A model generated the notes under the pieces. That model had not been told where the DNA came from. It did not search any database and was given only the letters and a program-made list of their open reading frames with translations. Shown one piece after another: positions 12,638-23,817 of a DNA stretch of 64,000 bases. Every line of letters starts with the position of its first letter. Within the stretch, counting starts at the first letter, position 1. The DNA lies in assembly GCA_022496805.1 (NCBI GenBank), contig CM040085.1:43987811-44051810 (forward strand). Reading direction: 5' to 3'. This DNA comes from Pohlia nutans. Lineage: Eukaryota > Streptophyta > Bryopsida > Bryales > Mniaceae. The position numbers were made by a program, and so were the translations under genes.

Positions 12638-12991
12638 CTCCCTCCATCCCACAAAAGACCTTGTTTTTGCTGAAATCTATGGATTAAACCTAATCCCGTA
12701 ATAACAAAGGGAGTATGTTGACTGTGATGCAAATTCATGGATTAGATGAGTATAGAGGGAGTAGACTGCCAGAAAGTGTATACATGATTAAAATCCATGA
12801 CAATAATCCATTATCAACATGATCAAAATCCATGAATTAAGTTGTTGGCATTGTTTGCAATGCCTTGAAGCATTTATTAAACACGCGCAAAGCTTAATTG
12901 TTGGTAGTGAATGAATACAATTGGAAATTATGGTTTTATTTTGGGACAAAATTTAAGTCAATATTATAGTCATTTTGTGGGATGAAGGGAG
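12638..12991. mobile_element. Stowaway-like MITE
   Basis: Ends are CTCCCTCCATCCCACAAAA and, inverted, TTTTGTGGGATGAAGGGAG, flanked by TA on both sides (12636-12637 and 12992-12993). This is the CTCCCTCC terminus of plant Stowaway (Tc1/mariner-derived) MITEs. Inner GGGAGTA motifs near 12709-12716 and 12757-12764 suggest a nested or rearranged older copy. Non-coding. Confidence 0.8.
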
Positions 12992-13639
12992 TAGGAGGTT
13001 TGTAAGAAAATAATTTCAAAATGGAAACGAATGAAGAAATTATGTTTTCAAAAAATGTTTATTTATGTTGAAAAAAAAAATCTTCAAAAAACTTCTCAAA
13101 ATTTGATACTTGATTAAATGGAATTTTCCAATAAAATTATATGTCGTGGGCAATACAAACTCGTATGTAACTACAATATTCATTTATAAAGGGCCTTTAC
13201 CAATTAGAATTCATTAAGTAAAGCCCTAGCATAGATTTGAGTTTCCTAATTAAAATAAAAAGAGTTTTTGAGTTACGTAATCATAACTTCAAATCTATAG
13301 CAATAATAGATTTTAGAGTTTTGGGCACTTAAATTGAAGCTATAAAACTTTTTGTTTTAATAAGTATCACTACCTTGGTTTAGAATATTTTGGATGTCTG
13401 TCCAAAAAATTTGGTACTATTCTACGTAACAAATTTTAATAGGTTTCACAACCTAAAAATTTGTAAATTTTTTAGTGTATATATCATATCATATCATTGA
13501 ATGTATTGGTGAATATGGAAAATAAAATTGGGCAAACAATGCTTTGAAGTTCCCTGTTTTGATTCTAAAAAAATTCATGTTTTAAGTTTCCATGCTTTAA
13601 CTTTTCATGGTGCAAATATTCAAGATTTATGCTCTAAGT

Positions 13640-14194
13640 TTCAATGCTTCAAGACTTCATCCATATAGTGGACACTGAAAGACAGACTGTGAACCATTTT
13701 TTAGACGATGAACAATCACATTTTCCATCTATCCAAATTTCTCTTGGTTCTTGTGCTAATTAACTACCATTTGTACAATATGGATATTCAAAATAAGATA
13801 TTGTAATTTTTTTTAAAACAACATAATTGATTTATGTCAAGTTTCATTCTTAGTTCAAAGAGTGAGCTCTTAAAAATGATTTTCCAAAATAAGTAGAATC
13901 AAATAATAGAAATTGTACTATCTCGTAGTGCATATTATTCCAAATTTGTTACAAATTTTTAGTTTTTTTGGTTAATTTGGGATTTTTATTGAATTTCAAA
14001 ACAAAACTTGAAAAATTAAATTAATTAAAAAACATTAATAAAAAATATGATAAATCCAACTGTACAGATGTGATTTACACATTCATTTGACATTTACAAC
14101 TTTGTTTTGTTCATCAACTCCGTTTTTGTTATTCACCAAACAGTTTAGAATGCATCTTTGAAATTGATGCTTCATTTGGATCTTAAAGGGTTAA
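13640..14194. mobile_element. TTAA-type MITE, inverted relative of 28591-29127 and 39754-40301
   Basis: Read on the minus strand from 14194, it begins TTAACCCTTTAAGATCC. It then shares GTTGTAAATGTCAA, CACATCTGTACAGTTGGAT and, farther in, TCATTCTTAGTTCAAA-type sequence with the two other copies. The distal end is worn (CCATATAGTGGAC is still recognisable), so the 13640 boundary is approximate. Confidence 0.5.
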
Positions 14195-14367
14195 TGCTCC
14201 AAGTTTTCATGGTATAAAATCTCAAATTTGCGAGTTATTGATATACAATTTTTTTTTTTCATTTTGGTGACCAAAATTTTATAATTACATGTATAAAGAA
14301 GTTGTAAAGCTACAAATTTCTATGGAACAAAATTTAGTGCTCCAAGTTTCAAGGTCCAAATTCACAA

Positions 14368-16615
14368 AAGTTTGAGGTGCAATCTTGTGATTGCAAGAAA
14401 CAAATGTCTCAGTCATTTTTGTCTTTTGTGTAGCTTTTGTGTCTTGGAAAATAATTTTTTGCCATAAATTTTGGAGTTTTGATAGAATTGAGATGAAATT
14501 CATAATAAAGGTATAAAGGCATATTCTAAACCTTTTGTAAATTTAAGAATACGTTTAGGGTTTCATTAATAATTAAAAAAATCAATCAAATGATTATCTA
14601 TTTTTGCCAATTTCAGACCTTTTAGTACTAATTGATGCCCGCTGTCACCAATTTCAAGTTGAAAATTGTTGCTTGGATTTTTCTACAAGGTTTGCACATG
14701 CTTTACAAATATGTTCTTTATTTTTCATGTTTTATTTATTCCTTATGTGTCCAAAGTAGGCTTTTTTCATATAAAATAATGAAATATTTATAAATGGGCA
14801 AATAATAAATGCAAGTATGAAGTACAAACATCCGTTGGACCTTAGGATCTTGTGAGTATACAAGGGGATGTGATATTCGAGAGTGCAATTATAAAGATCC
14901 AAGGCCGCATAGGGGTTGGGCTAGGGTTAGAATTAGATTGAGTTGAAAAATGGGAAGAGGCATTTTTGAATGCAATAGTATAAATTTTCAACCTACGGAG
15001 GGGACCACGGCTGAGTACTTATCTCACAAAGGAAACCACGATTGAAATTTTATCTCAAGGATTGAAATGAACTTCTATGTGCAGCCCTTGACTGGAACTT
15101 TTTGCAACCCAAAAAGTGCCTAAATGTATTGTGTGGCTCCCCCATACTCAACATTCGATTGTCCAAATATATATATTTCAAACCATTCCAAGCATACTAA
15201 ATTTACTTATTACATATAACTGATGGCCTATTCACACTAGTCCACAGGGAGGTTACATACTACATACTTTTGTAAACCATGTGCGGTTGGGGATTAATTA
15301 TAGGTGGGTTATTTATCTAAATTTCTTAAATAGTTTGCACCCTATTAGTAGATAAAATGGTACTTGAGGTATTTTTCAAGACCCTATAGGTAAATATAAT
15401 TTCCACCATTAAGTTATTTTATAGACCCTGTTTTATTTATAAACTGGACCATTTATCAAAATCCTAGAATTTTAGCATAAATTGAACTTAGTCGGACATA
15501 AAAAAACGACAACAATACATGAACGTAACTTTCAAAGAATAACGACTGTGCTTAGTGCCTAAAATGTTTGATGGTAGGTTTAAGTGAGAAATGCATGTTG
15601 TGAGAGGAAGCATGCGGCACTACCACCCCGCCCTAGCCTCGTGAATCTCATTGGTCACCTAATGCTCAAATCCATCATGAGGAAACTTTCCCGTGAAGCC
15701 AAATAATTCAACCTTCATTTGTGATTCATTCCTAGCCATTGGTTAACTTCGACGATTTTTAGTCAATTGAGGTGATTCTCATTCAGTCCAAGGATTTTCA
15801 TTAGAACTCACATAAATTCTTCGTTCCTCTAAATATTTGAGACCCTAATTTATTAATAAAAATAGAATACTACCTATACTTTTCACCTACCCTACTTTAG
15901 ATATAATACCGTATAGGCCATTTCATCCAGGCTATGGTATTTCTAAAATTTGTATAAATTTTTGCTCCAATGAATTAAATGTACCCTATATTTTTTCTCA
16001 CGTGGTTTAATAAAATTTTGACAGTGACCTCCCCGGGCACTAGTCACTTGAATGCGCTTGCGTCAAGAATCTGCGTCAGTCAAAGTAAATAGATAAAATA
16101 GATGGTGAAAATAAATCATAGTTTAATGCAATCTATAGTGGTGAAGACGCAAGTAAATAGTTTCACAACGCAAAAAAGTAATGGTAGTGAACTTGCGACA
16201 GCGAAATGCAGTTGAAGAGTGCCTGCATAGTGTTTGCAACAGGATAAGATATGTGCAAAATAATAAATCATTTCTTCAATTTACCCACCCGAAATTCAGG
16301 AACGCAGACGGACGTGCGTTGGATTTCTGGTGTGAATGGGCCATGATCAGCTCAGATCAATGCCTGCAACACGTCAACTTGGAAAGTTGGCGGCATAAAG
16401 ACCTTACAAATAAAACAAGTGTCGGTGTTGAAGAGCAATTCATGAACCTCATTTTTAATTACAAAGTTTCCCCAAAACTAGCTGCAGCTGAGATTGAAGT
16501 GGAATGAGTTACAGGCAAGAACATTGTCAAGAAAATTTCCACAAGGCAGTTGTTTCAGAAATTGTAGCCCCAATTAATTGTTCAATGGTGAGGAACTGAG
16601 GATCATTGCAACCTC
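14368..16615 (+). repeat. dispersed duplicated segment, copy 1
   Basis: Near-identical to 59213-60640 from GATTGCAAGAAACAAATGTC to about 15165, and again from GATCAGCTC at about 16345 to about 16615. Copy 2 lacks the 15225-16346 part. The segment carries no recognisable gene. In copy 2 it abuts the truncated copia exactly where its homology breaks off, so the unit may itself be part of a larger mobile element. Confidence 0.65.
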
Positions 16616-18086
16616 GAGTGATGCTGTAACCCCAATTACAATGGCGCTTCTTCATTCATTGCACAAACCAGCCTACACTCCAGGCTAGGCCGGGCATCAC
16701 CACATTTGAAGAACAACTTGTACAGTACTGTACTGTACACTAACTTAATTTACTTTTTTTTTGACGTGATTAGCACAACGAAGAGAAATCAACTTGGAGG
16801 AATTTCAGCAGCCCATTGCATTCAATTCATATAAACAAATTCCACTTGCCTGGGAGTTTTCATGACATAACAAATCTTGCAGGCAGTACAGTACTCACTT
16901 CTCATAATTATGTAGAGAATAGCAAATGCTTGACGGTTGCACTCTGTTTTTGTTGGCCGATTTATTGCTAAATTTCTATAAAAACTATATGGACTATTGA
17001 AATGTAATCAAAATACAGTAATGCCAATGAAAATTGTTGGAAAAGGGTGTAATGCAAGGTAGTATCGTTACATTTAGAATGAATGTACATATTGTTGCAT
17101 GAATAAATCATATTTCATGAATCTATATTTCACATTAATATTTCATCTATACTTCACATGAACATTTCATCTAAAATATAAATGTAAGCAACTTCATCAT
17201 TTCACTAAGGATTGAGGCTTGCATTCCCTAAAATTATTGGAAGAAAAATCACTCAAATTGCACTCCATTTCAAATTTGGAAGACTATTGAAACATAATTG
17301 TAACAACAAGCTAGGTTACTATATGTACACTCAAAACTCTTTTATGCCACCCTTTTGGTCATCAACATATATGAGCTTCAAACTTGCTACTTGTGTGGAA
17401 AGTGTCCAATCACATGTGTATTAATACAGTAGTAAATACATAATTATACTAGAATGTGATATCTTTAGTGCCCAAAGACCACCCTTTGAACTACTAATGA
17501 TCTTCGAATGCAGTCTCAAGAAACATCCATTTGGTGTGAAATTCTATACACAAAGAGTACAACAGTCGATAAAAAAACATTCCGACTATAATTGCATTAA
17601 GGTGAAATATTGAAACTAATTCTTAATTATATTTTTCTTCAAGGTCCCCAAAGTGCCAAGTTATATAAGATGCAGGGAGTATATATACAGATACATCAAC
17701 CAATTCTTTGTGCTTCCAAGAGTGAATGAGCAATGCTCAGCAGTTCCACAGGTAGGGTAAGCTCATGCATCAATGTGAGGGTGTATTCCTTCACCTTTCA
17801 GACATGTATGTTCACAGTAACAATTAAACTTAATTTGGTACACAGGCTCTCTTGATCAATCCATTTGCCCTTGTAAACTCCTTCAGTGCTCTGCTATCAC
17901 CATGCATTTCCTGAAACTGGGTCTCACTTCTTTCTCCGTTTGAGTAAGAACCGACTGGATGCTCACCTCCCATCGATTGTTGATACAAGACATCAATCGT
18001 CAGTGAACAGTGGATGGAAATTTGTTTCTCTAGACTAATATCTAAAGTTTCCATCTTGTTCTTTTTTGCGCTGCAGATTTGCGACC

Positions 18087-19631
18087 ATGGGGAGGAATCG
18101 AGGGACGAAACGGAAGGCTTTTATTCGTGAACTCATCGCTCAAGACAGCCTGATTGATGACGACAAGGTATATATATCATGTATCTTCACTAAGTGCTCA
18201 TGCATGGTGGGGATTAATTATATCGATCTACATTCTGGGTAACGAGTGTCCTGTCAATCAAGTTACAATTTCAATATTTCTGCTGTTAATGAGTTCTAAC
18301 CTTCAATTACCACCTATTACTGTTTGACTGTAAGTTGAATCGCCTTCTTCTAGTTCACGGAATTAAACAGAAAAATCGGATCTAGTTGGCCTGAACTTGA
18401 TCGTGAACATGATCCTGAACTTGATCATGAACTTGAGATCTCGTCAGGTTTTTCTAGCTAAAGTGAACCCTCGAAAGTGATTATGATGTTGCTTCAAGTT
18501 CACGGCATTAATCGAAGGAATTTTTTGGCTTGCAGTATTGCATGATATGTGTTAGGTGCACATGGTGACTTTTGAATGCGCTAAGTTACAGTTATGGACA
18601 ATGAATAAGAATGAGTAATTAAGGTTACGTTGCAAATCTTCTTCCTGTTCGTTACAATTAGATCAATAGATTGATCCAGGTTCACAAGGTCAATTGATGC
18701 CATACTTGACCATCCAGGTAGCGTAAGGAGGGAAAATACAAGAGGAATCTGAGACAAGTTGGACTTCTTGATACTTGAATGATGCCACACTATATATTTG
18801 ATCTATGACCACCGTGAAGTTGCATAAATAGGCTGTGGTATGCACGAGGGTATATATTAATTCACTCTGACTTCCGGTATGGTTTCTTCATTAATTAATC
18901 TGACATAGTAGAGCTGCCGCAGGAGTCTGGAGAGAAGACATCCCTTGCACAAGTCACTGCAGGTGGGAAACCGTTAGCTGTGACAATCACAAAAGAAGGT
19001 CTCGTTGTGCAAGAATGGATACAAAGGCAGAAAGGCAAGGATTTTGGTCTAGATATAGAGTGGAGGCCCAACTTCACCAAGGGCAGCAGTGAGCACAAAG
19101 TCGCCCTCCTGCAGGTACCATTTCTGTGCTTCATTTTCTTGTTAGAACTTCAGTGATTCTCTATATATACTGTGGGTGCTGCATGCCTGGAACGGATTTA
19201 TCGCTTGCTAACGGTTGTGTTTTTTGGTGGTGCAGATCTCTGGGGAGAGGGAGTGTGTGATTGTGCAGATGCTGTACCTAGATTATATCCCAGTGGCGCT
19301 TGTGGATTTTCTGAAAGATCCCAAAATATTGTTGCATGGAGTGGGAATTTCGGAAGATGCCAGGAAGCTTGAAAACGACTGGGGACTGAAGATGAGCGGG
19401 GCGGTTGACCTCGGCACTGTAGCGTCCAGGACTCGAGGTCAACAGGAGCTGAAGAACGCAGGGCTCAGGACCCTTGCCAAAGTGGTCCTTGACTTGGACA
19501 TGGACAAACCTATGAGGGTTACCCTGAGCAACTGGGCAAAACCTCAGTTGGATCGCATTCAAGTCGAGTATGCCAGCCTTGATGCCTGGGTTGCATATGC
19601 TATCCATCACCAGCTAGTTGAGTTTAATTGA
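18087..19631 (+). CDS. WRN-type 3'-5' exonuclease (DEDDy), four exons
   Basis: DNA 3'-5' exonuclease of the Werner-exonuclease-like family (Arabidopsis WEX type), presumably nuclear. Exons by splice sites and phase: 18087-18167, 18354-18447, 18909-19114, 19236-19631, giving 258 residues. The catalytic motifs are complete: ExoI DIE in FGLDIEWRP, ExoII Asp in GVGISEDARKLE, and ExoIII Tyr-x3-Asp in YASLDAW. The N-terminus is basic (MGRNRGTKRK). Exon 2 encodes an acidic run ELDREHDPELDHELE, built from a repeated Glu-Leu-Asp unit. The domain alone makes up the protein; there is no helicase, as in plant WEX. The gene is convergent with the GIL1-like gene, about 550 bp apart, with a TA microsatellite between. 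The weakest point is exon 2, kept because both junctions and the phase fit. Confidence 0.85.
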
Positions 19632-19927
19632 AGCAACAGCCCACTAATGGATACTCGATCAGAATATATTTTGTACTCTGTTTGTTGATATTTTCCGGAC
19701 GAGTCGTATGTTCTTCATCCTGCGTTCCGTTCGTCCAACTTCGGTGAAGATCAGACAGGTGGCACTGTGGCAGCCTCCCATGCTTCATGAAGCATTCAAA
19801 GTTAATCCTCAGACGACCTGAAGCTCCATTGCGGCCTTGTATGTATTTTGTGTACAAGCATGTGCTTCCTACTGTATTTGAGTACCGTAGTGTACATCCA
19901 CTTGTGCAGATTTGATAGTCTGTACCA

Positions 19928-19929
<2 letters not shown>

Positions 19930-19972
<43 letters not shown>

Positions 19973-19976
19973 TAAT
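19930..19976. repeat. (TA)n microsatellite
   Basis: About 20 TA units in the shared 3' region between the converging exonuclease and GIL1-like genes. Open frames that cross it (Ile-Tyr repeats) are artefacts. Similar runs occur near 22999-23018, 33978-34027 and 34312-34333. Confidence 0.9.
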
Positions 19977-20181
19977 AAACAAGATTTAACACTCAAATTG
20001 ATGTACCAATGGATGATAAACAAGCTGGAACACTCGAATGAAGACCACAGAAAATGAACTTAGAGAAAAGTTAGGGTTTGGGTGCAAGGTGAATAGGTGG
20101 ACATTCATGCATTTTGATGTCTACTTACAGGACTTGAAGCAATGACAAGAAAATCTAGTACGTGGTCTGAATCGGTCTCTT

Positions 20182-22053
20182 CTAGACGAGATCATCAGTA
20201 GTAGTGGTGACGGTACTACGTGGGACAAGGTAAACTATGCACTTGATGATGGTAGCGCCCACTTGAAATCCAGGAATAAGCATGAGGCCCACGATGAACT
20301 CCTTGGGAAGGACGTCGTCGTCATCGTCGTCAACGGGGACCGCATTCTGCATGTAAGCATGGTCGAACGGCGTTCCTGGGGCGTAGCGAAAGATCCGAGC
20401 TGGTGGATGAAACTGGAAGGCCAGTCGGTGCAACTGAAACGCAGCGATGGCCAGGTTGACGAATGGCTTCAGAAACTTGTCACAATACACCGGGTTTGTG
20501 GCAAGTTGCTGGAGAAGGGAGCGCTCGGAGTAATCTCCGGATAGAGGAAACTCCGTAGAAAACGAGCTCACGCCATTCATGATGGAGACCACCTTCCTGC
20601 AGCAGAATTGAACAAATGGGAGGGGACTTGCATTCTTGTCCACGCCGGTGTCCTTCAACTTCTCAACGATCCCCTGCAAACCCAGCTTCTGCAAACTGTC
20701 GTACTCTGACAGATACTGTTTGTACCGCCGTTCCAGATCCTGATCCTGGAGAAAGTACGAATCCTTCTCGTAATCAGCAGGGAGATACGCCGCGCTCAGT
20801 AAACAGTCCAGGCTATCCATGTAACTATCGTTCTCAAACCCCGCAAACATCACTTGGCAGATGTGAGCTTCCACTGCGTAGGCGCGGTATTTTGCACTTT
20901 GCCCCTTCGGCACCCTCTTCACTGCCGGGTGAGACTCGAATGCACTCCGCTCCTTGAGAAAGGTGATGAAGGTCTTGGTACAGGTTAGTGCAGTCTGGTT
21001 CACAAACGTCGCGGATTTCTCCAGATTGGGAGGAATGGCGTGCGAGTCCTTGTGAGCTCCGGTACCGCCAACTTGCTTGGAATTAGACTGCTCCAGAATT
21101 GACAGCTGCTCGGAAAACTTGTCGGCATTGGCTTTGTAGATGCTCATACTGGTTTTGTATTTGGTCACCTCCGTCAACAAATTGGCAACATCGCTTTCGT
21201 GGCGCTTCAGAACGCTGTCTAATAGTGAGCGCGCATTACCTTCGGACAGCTTCATCTCCTCGTTCTTCTTTTTCAACTCCTCTTGAAGTTCCCGAAGAGC
21301 CGCGTCCAGAGCGGTAATTTGGTCCAGCATCTTTTCCTTCTCTTTTTTCCAAGTGCCAGAGTAATGGTCCCTGTTCAGAGACCTGTCGGTAGTCGACCAA
21401 TAGACGGGCTGCTCATCGGAACCGTGTGACGATCCTCCCATGAGAGTCTGAGCGGCAATTTGAACCCACTTGACCATGCCTGGTTTTTTCTTCTGGGACT
21501 GAGAGTCAGAAAACGAGACTTCTCTGTCATCGCCTTGCAGTCGACCATTGCGAGAGGAGCCCTGCTCATGGGCCGTCGTCTTTGCAGTCGATGCGCTACC
21601 GCCCTGCTGCACCGTCATTGAAGTCGCCTGCTTCGCCACCTCAGTTTGTGCATCAGGCATTTCGACGTCGCCTGGGGCTGCGCGACCGTCGCCAGTGTTG
21701 CGCAGCGACTCCTGCAGATCTTCTGCGGATGGCCGTTTGTACTCCATTAGTAGTGCGGGCTGCTGCTGCAGGTGCTGGTTATGTACCTCCTGCTGCTGTA
21801 AATGAACCTGGTAATTGCGGCGGTGAAAATCCTCACACTGTTGGGCGGTTAGAAATGACCCCGGCGGTGGGTAGGGAAAGCAATGGCATGGGCCACAACC
21901 GGTGTGATGATGCGTTGGATAAGGCCCCTGAGGCTGTACATTCAACGACAACTCCAACTGTTGCGCATAGCTAATATGTTGCTGACGGCCGCCTGATGAC
22001 CCATCATTACTCGGGTAGCCTGTGCCTTTCAACGAAGGATATGAAGTGTCCAT
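20182..22053 (-). CDS. GIL1/IRKI-like protein (DUF641 domain)
   Basis: Single coding exon. The ATG at 22053 (MDTSYPSLKG) gives 623 residues; TAG at 20184-20182. The frame stays open 90 codons farther upstream. That part is more likely a 5' UTR intron (donor TCTG|GTAAGT at 22370/22369, acceptor CTGCAG at 22154) plus leader. Layout: Gln/His/Pro-rich N-terminus; a charged coiled coil at about residues 238-325 (KEKEKMLDQITALDAALREL); then the GIL1-type domain from about 350 with HICQVMFAGFENDSY, FVQFCCRKV and FHPPARIFRYAPGTPF. Plant relatives (GRAVITROPIC IN THE LIGHT 1, IRK-interacting protein) act in light, gravity or receptor-kinase signalling; a biochemical activity is not established. A run of six Asp precedes the final hydrophobic segment. 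Its upstream DNA is homologous to that of HSPA12 gene B. Confidence 0.8.
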   Translation of the reverse strand: MDTSYPSLKGTGYPSNDGSSGGRQQHISYAQQLELSLNVQPQGPYPTHHHTGCGPCHCFPYPPPGSFLTAQQCEDFHRRNYQVHLQQQEVHNQHLQQQPALLMEYKRPSAEDLQESLRNTGDGRAAPGDVEMPDAQTEVAKQATSMTVQQGGSASTAKTTAHEQGSSRNGRLQGDDREVSFSDSQSQKKKPGMVKWVQIAAQTLMGGSSHGSDEQPVYWSTTDRSLNRDHYSGTWKKEKEKMLDQITALDAALRELQEELKKKNEEMKLSEGNARSLLDSVLKRHESDVANLLTEVTKYKTSMSIYKANADKFSEQLSILEQSNSKQVGGTGAHKDSHAIPPNLEKSATFVNQTALTCTKTFITFLKERSAFESHPAVKRVPKGQSAKYRAYAVEAHICQVMFAGFENDSYMDSLDCLLSAAYLPADYEKDSYFLQDQDLERRYKQYLSEYDSLQKLGLQGIVEKLKDTGVDKNASPLPFVQFCCRKVVSIMNGVSSFSTEFPLSGDYSERSLLQQLATNPVYCDKFLKPFVNLAIAAFQLHRLAFQFHPPARIFRYAPGTPFDHAYMQNAVPVDDDDDDVLPKEFIVGLMLIPGFQVGATIIKCIVYLVPRSTVTTTTDDLV

Positions 22054-22619
22054 CGATCCTTCGACAAAAATCACTAGCAGCTTTCCCTTCAATAATAGAT
22101 CGTCGCGTTCCAGTCGATCTTCTTTCCGCAGTACGTAGGATGAGCTGCTATTGCTGCAGTCAATCAAGACAGCTTTAGATAGCAAACCAGTGATAGCTAG
22201 CTCAACAAACAAAACACCGACTCCGCCCATATCAAAGTTTAGAGAGTAGAGACTACGATCATGAAGGTTCTCATGCAACAAACGGAAAATGTAAAGATGC
22301 GATAACTGTGTATTTGAATGCAAACCAATGAAACTTCATCAAGCACGGACTTATAGCTTAATTACTTACCAGACAACAAAATGTACATGCTAGTACAGAT
22401 GTATCCACAATGTTGATCTCCACTTCTCCAGATCGAGTCCTCTATGCCTATTCAAGTAACCTAACGATCTTCTGCCCAACTCATGAGGATCTCGAGGTGT
22501 CACATGACATGGAAGGTGCTCCTCCGAGGCTTCAAATGGATGCTCTTCCTGTGCATTTGTGTGGCCCGATTGTGTGAATTCCCGGTCGGACATAGCCTAG
22601 CTCTCGGATCTAACAGACC

Positions 22620-23745
22620 ACAGTGAGTGTAGCTGCCCACGTCTAGTACTAGCTTGTTTTTGGAAGCTGTCTTCGTCCGCACTCTGCTTTGCAGGATCAC
22701 ATCATCAGTAGGTCTGCAAGTAGCGTACGTCTGCAGACTACTACAGAAGATCTTGGGAGTTGGGACTGTAAATACCAGCTTTACCATACTCAAGCAATCG
22801 GAGAGCTTTTAATAGCGGCATTGATCTTACAGCTAAATTGTCTGTACTGTGATAATTGAAGTCTGTAATCCGATCATTGAAGCTAGTGAGATAGTCTGAT
22901 ATTGGAAGAAATCACTGGAATAGACAATCGGTATAACAATCCGTGTGGTTATATATATTTTTCTCAGCGTTCAAACAAGTGGACCTGAATCTCTAGATTA
23001 TATATATATATATATATCTTAATTTGTAGGAAGTCACTACTGAGGTGAGTGATCTCGAGAGCTTAAATTAATAGCGGTGCCATTGATCTCATGCACAGCT
23101 AAATTGTCTGTACTTACAATCGGTAGAACAATTGATCCGCGTGGATATTTTTCTCAAAGTTCGAAAAAGTTAACTTCAAGAATCTCTACTGTAGAATATA
23201 TATATATAAATGAATTTTTAGGAAGTCACTACCGAGGTGAGTGAGGTTAGTACAACTGGTGGTAAGTTATTTGCAAGATTCAGATGCTGCAATTGGAAAC
23301 GTATCTCGAGACGACATCAGATATTCGTCTGTAGAGTAATTTGGATTGGCATATCCCAGTGGGTACGATTCCATGAGGATTTCAGTATTTCCCCCCCGCG
23401 AACTATTTCAGCAGGGGGGCCCGTTTGCCAGCGCCTGCCCGCTGGCCTCCAGCCGCTGCTGCCGCGGCCCCTGCCCCGCCCGCGCTCGTCGCCCAGCCGC
23501 GGCGTCGCCCAACAGCGGCTACGGCGAGGCCGGCAGCGGCCAGCGGCTGGAGGCCAGCGGGCAGGCGCTGGCAAACAACCCCCCCCCCCCCGCTGAAATA
23601 GTTCGCGGGGGGGAAATACTGATATCCATTCCATAATCCATGAGTGCATGCCCACTTGGAGAACAACTGCAGATGATTGCAATTGGTAGCCGAATAGTCG
23701 GGCGTGCTTTAAACTTACTGTACTGTACAGCCCTGGCTCCACACA
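22620..23745 (-). promoter_or_regulatory. 5' flank shared with HSPA12 gene B
   Basis: Read on the minus strand toward the GIL1-like gene, this flank matches 50370-53480 read on the plus strand toward HSPA12 gene B, in the same order. Matching blocks include CAGTCGGGCGTGCTTTAA, GGGATATGCCAATCCAAAT in inverted sense, CTTGCAAATAACTTACCACC, CACGCGGATCAATTGTT, GCATGAGATCAATGGC and CTGTAGTAGTCT. The blocks are contiguous here except for the GC-rich MITE. In the other copy they are separated by several insertions. Promoter function is inferred from position. Confidence 0.65.
23374..23627. mobile_element. GC-rich palindromic MITE
   Basis: Inverted arms of about 75 bases: CAGTATTTCCCCCCCGCG and CTATTTCAGC, then GCCAGCGCCTGCCCGCTGG, returning as complements on the right. 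A non-palindromic GC-rich core lies between. The element is roughly three-quarters or more G+C in an AT-rich setting. ATTCCA at 23368-23373 and 23628-23633 is a candidate target duplication. The homologous sequence near 50388-50425 has no insertion there. The open frames across it (Arg/Ala/Gly/Pro-rich on both strands) are composition artefacts. Confidence 0.75.
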
Positions 23746-23817
23746 TGTTTGATGAATCGAATACGTTCAAACGAGCAGCCCTTTCTATTTTTACTATAAA
23801 AAAAAATCCAGATTGTA

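Larger units (their letters stand above)
12994..18086. other. repeat-rich spacer upstream of the exonuclease gene
   Basis: No gene is supported between the Stowaway MITE and the exonuclease. Contents: a TTAA element ending at 14194; a segment (14368-16615) repeated at 59213-60640; short ATTTCAT-type repeats near 17100-17180. An unrecognised 108-residue open frame at 16181-16507 has no motif and is only partly kept in the second copy. The last 430 bases probably hold the exonuclease promoter (TTATATAAG at 17661-17669) and a 5' untranslated region; an AG|GTAGGG-type donor near 17750 and CTGCAG acceptors before the ATG suggest a 5' UTR intron. Confidence 0.4.

Noticed and set aside
16181..16507. 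108-residue open frame as a gene
   Set aside because: No motif, and the second genomic copy (60385-60560) keeps only part of it with frame damage.
17830..18054. Minus-strand 74-residue frame upstream of the exonuclease
   Set aside because: Lies in the probable 5' leader of the plus-strand gene and has no motif.
19624..20057. Open frames with Ile-Tyr repeats
   Set aside because: Translations of the TA microsatellite.
22054..22323. 90-codon N-terminal extension of the GIL1-like protein
   Set aside because: Good 5' UTR intron signals (donor at 22369, acceptor at 22154) lie in this stretch, and the peptide lacks family similarity. ATG at 22053 is preferred, though the extension cannot be fully excluded.
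23237..23770. Several long overlapping open frames on both strands (Arg/Ala/Gly/Pro-rich)
   Set aside because: They come from the GC-rich palindrome, mirror each other across strands and contain no family motif.
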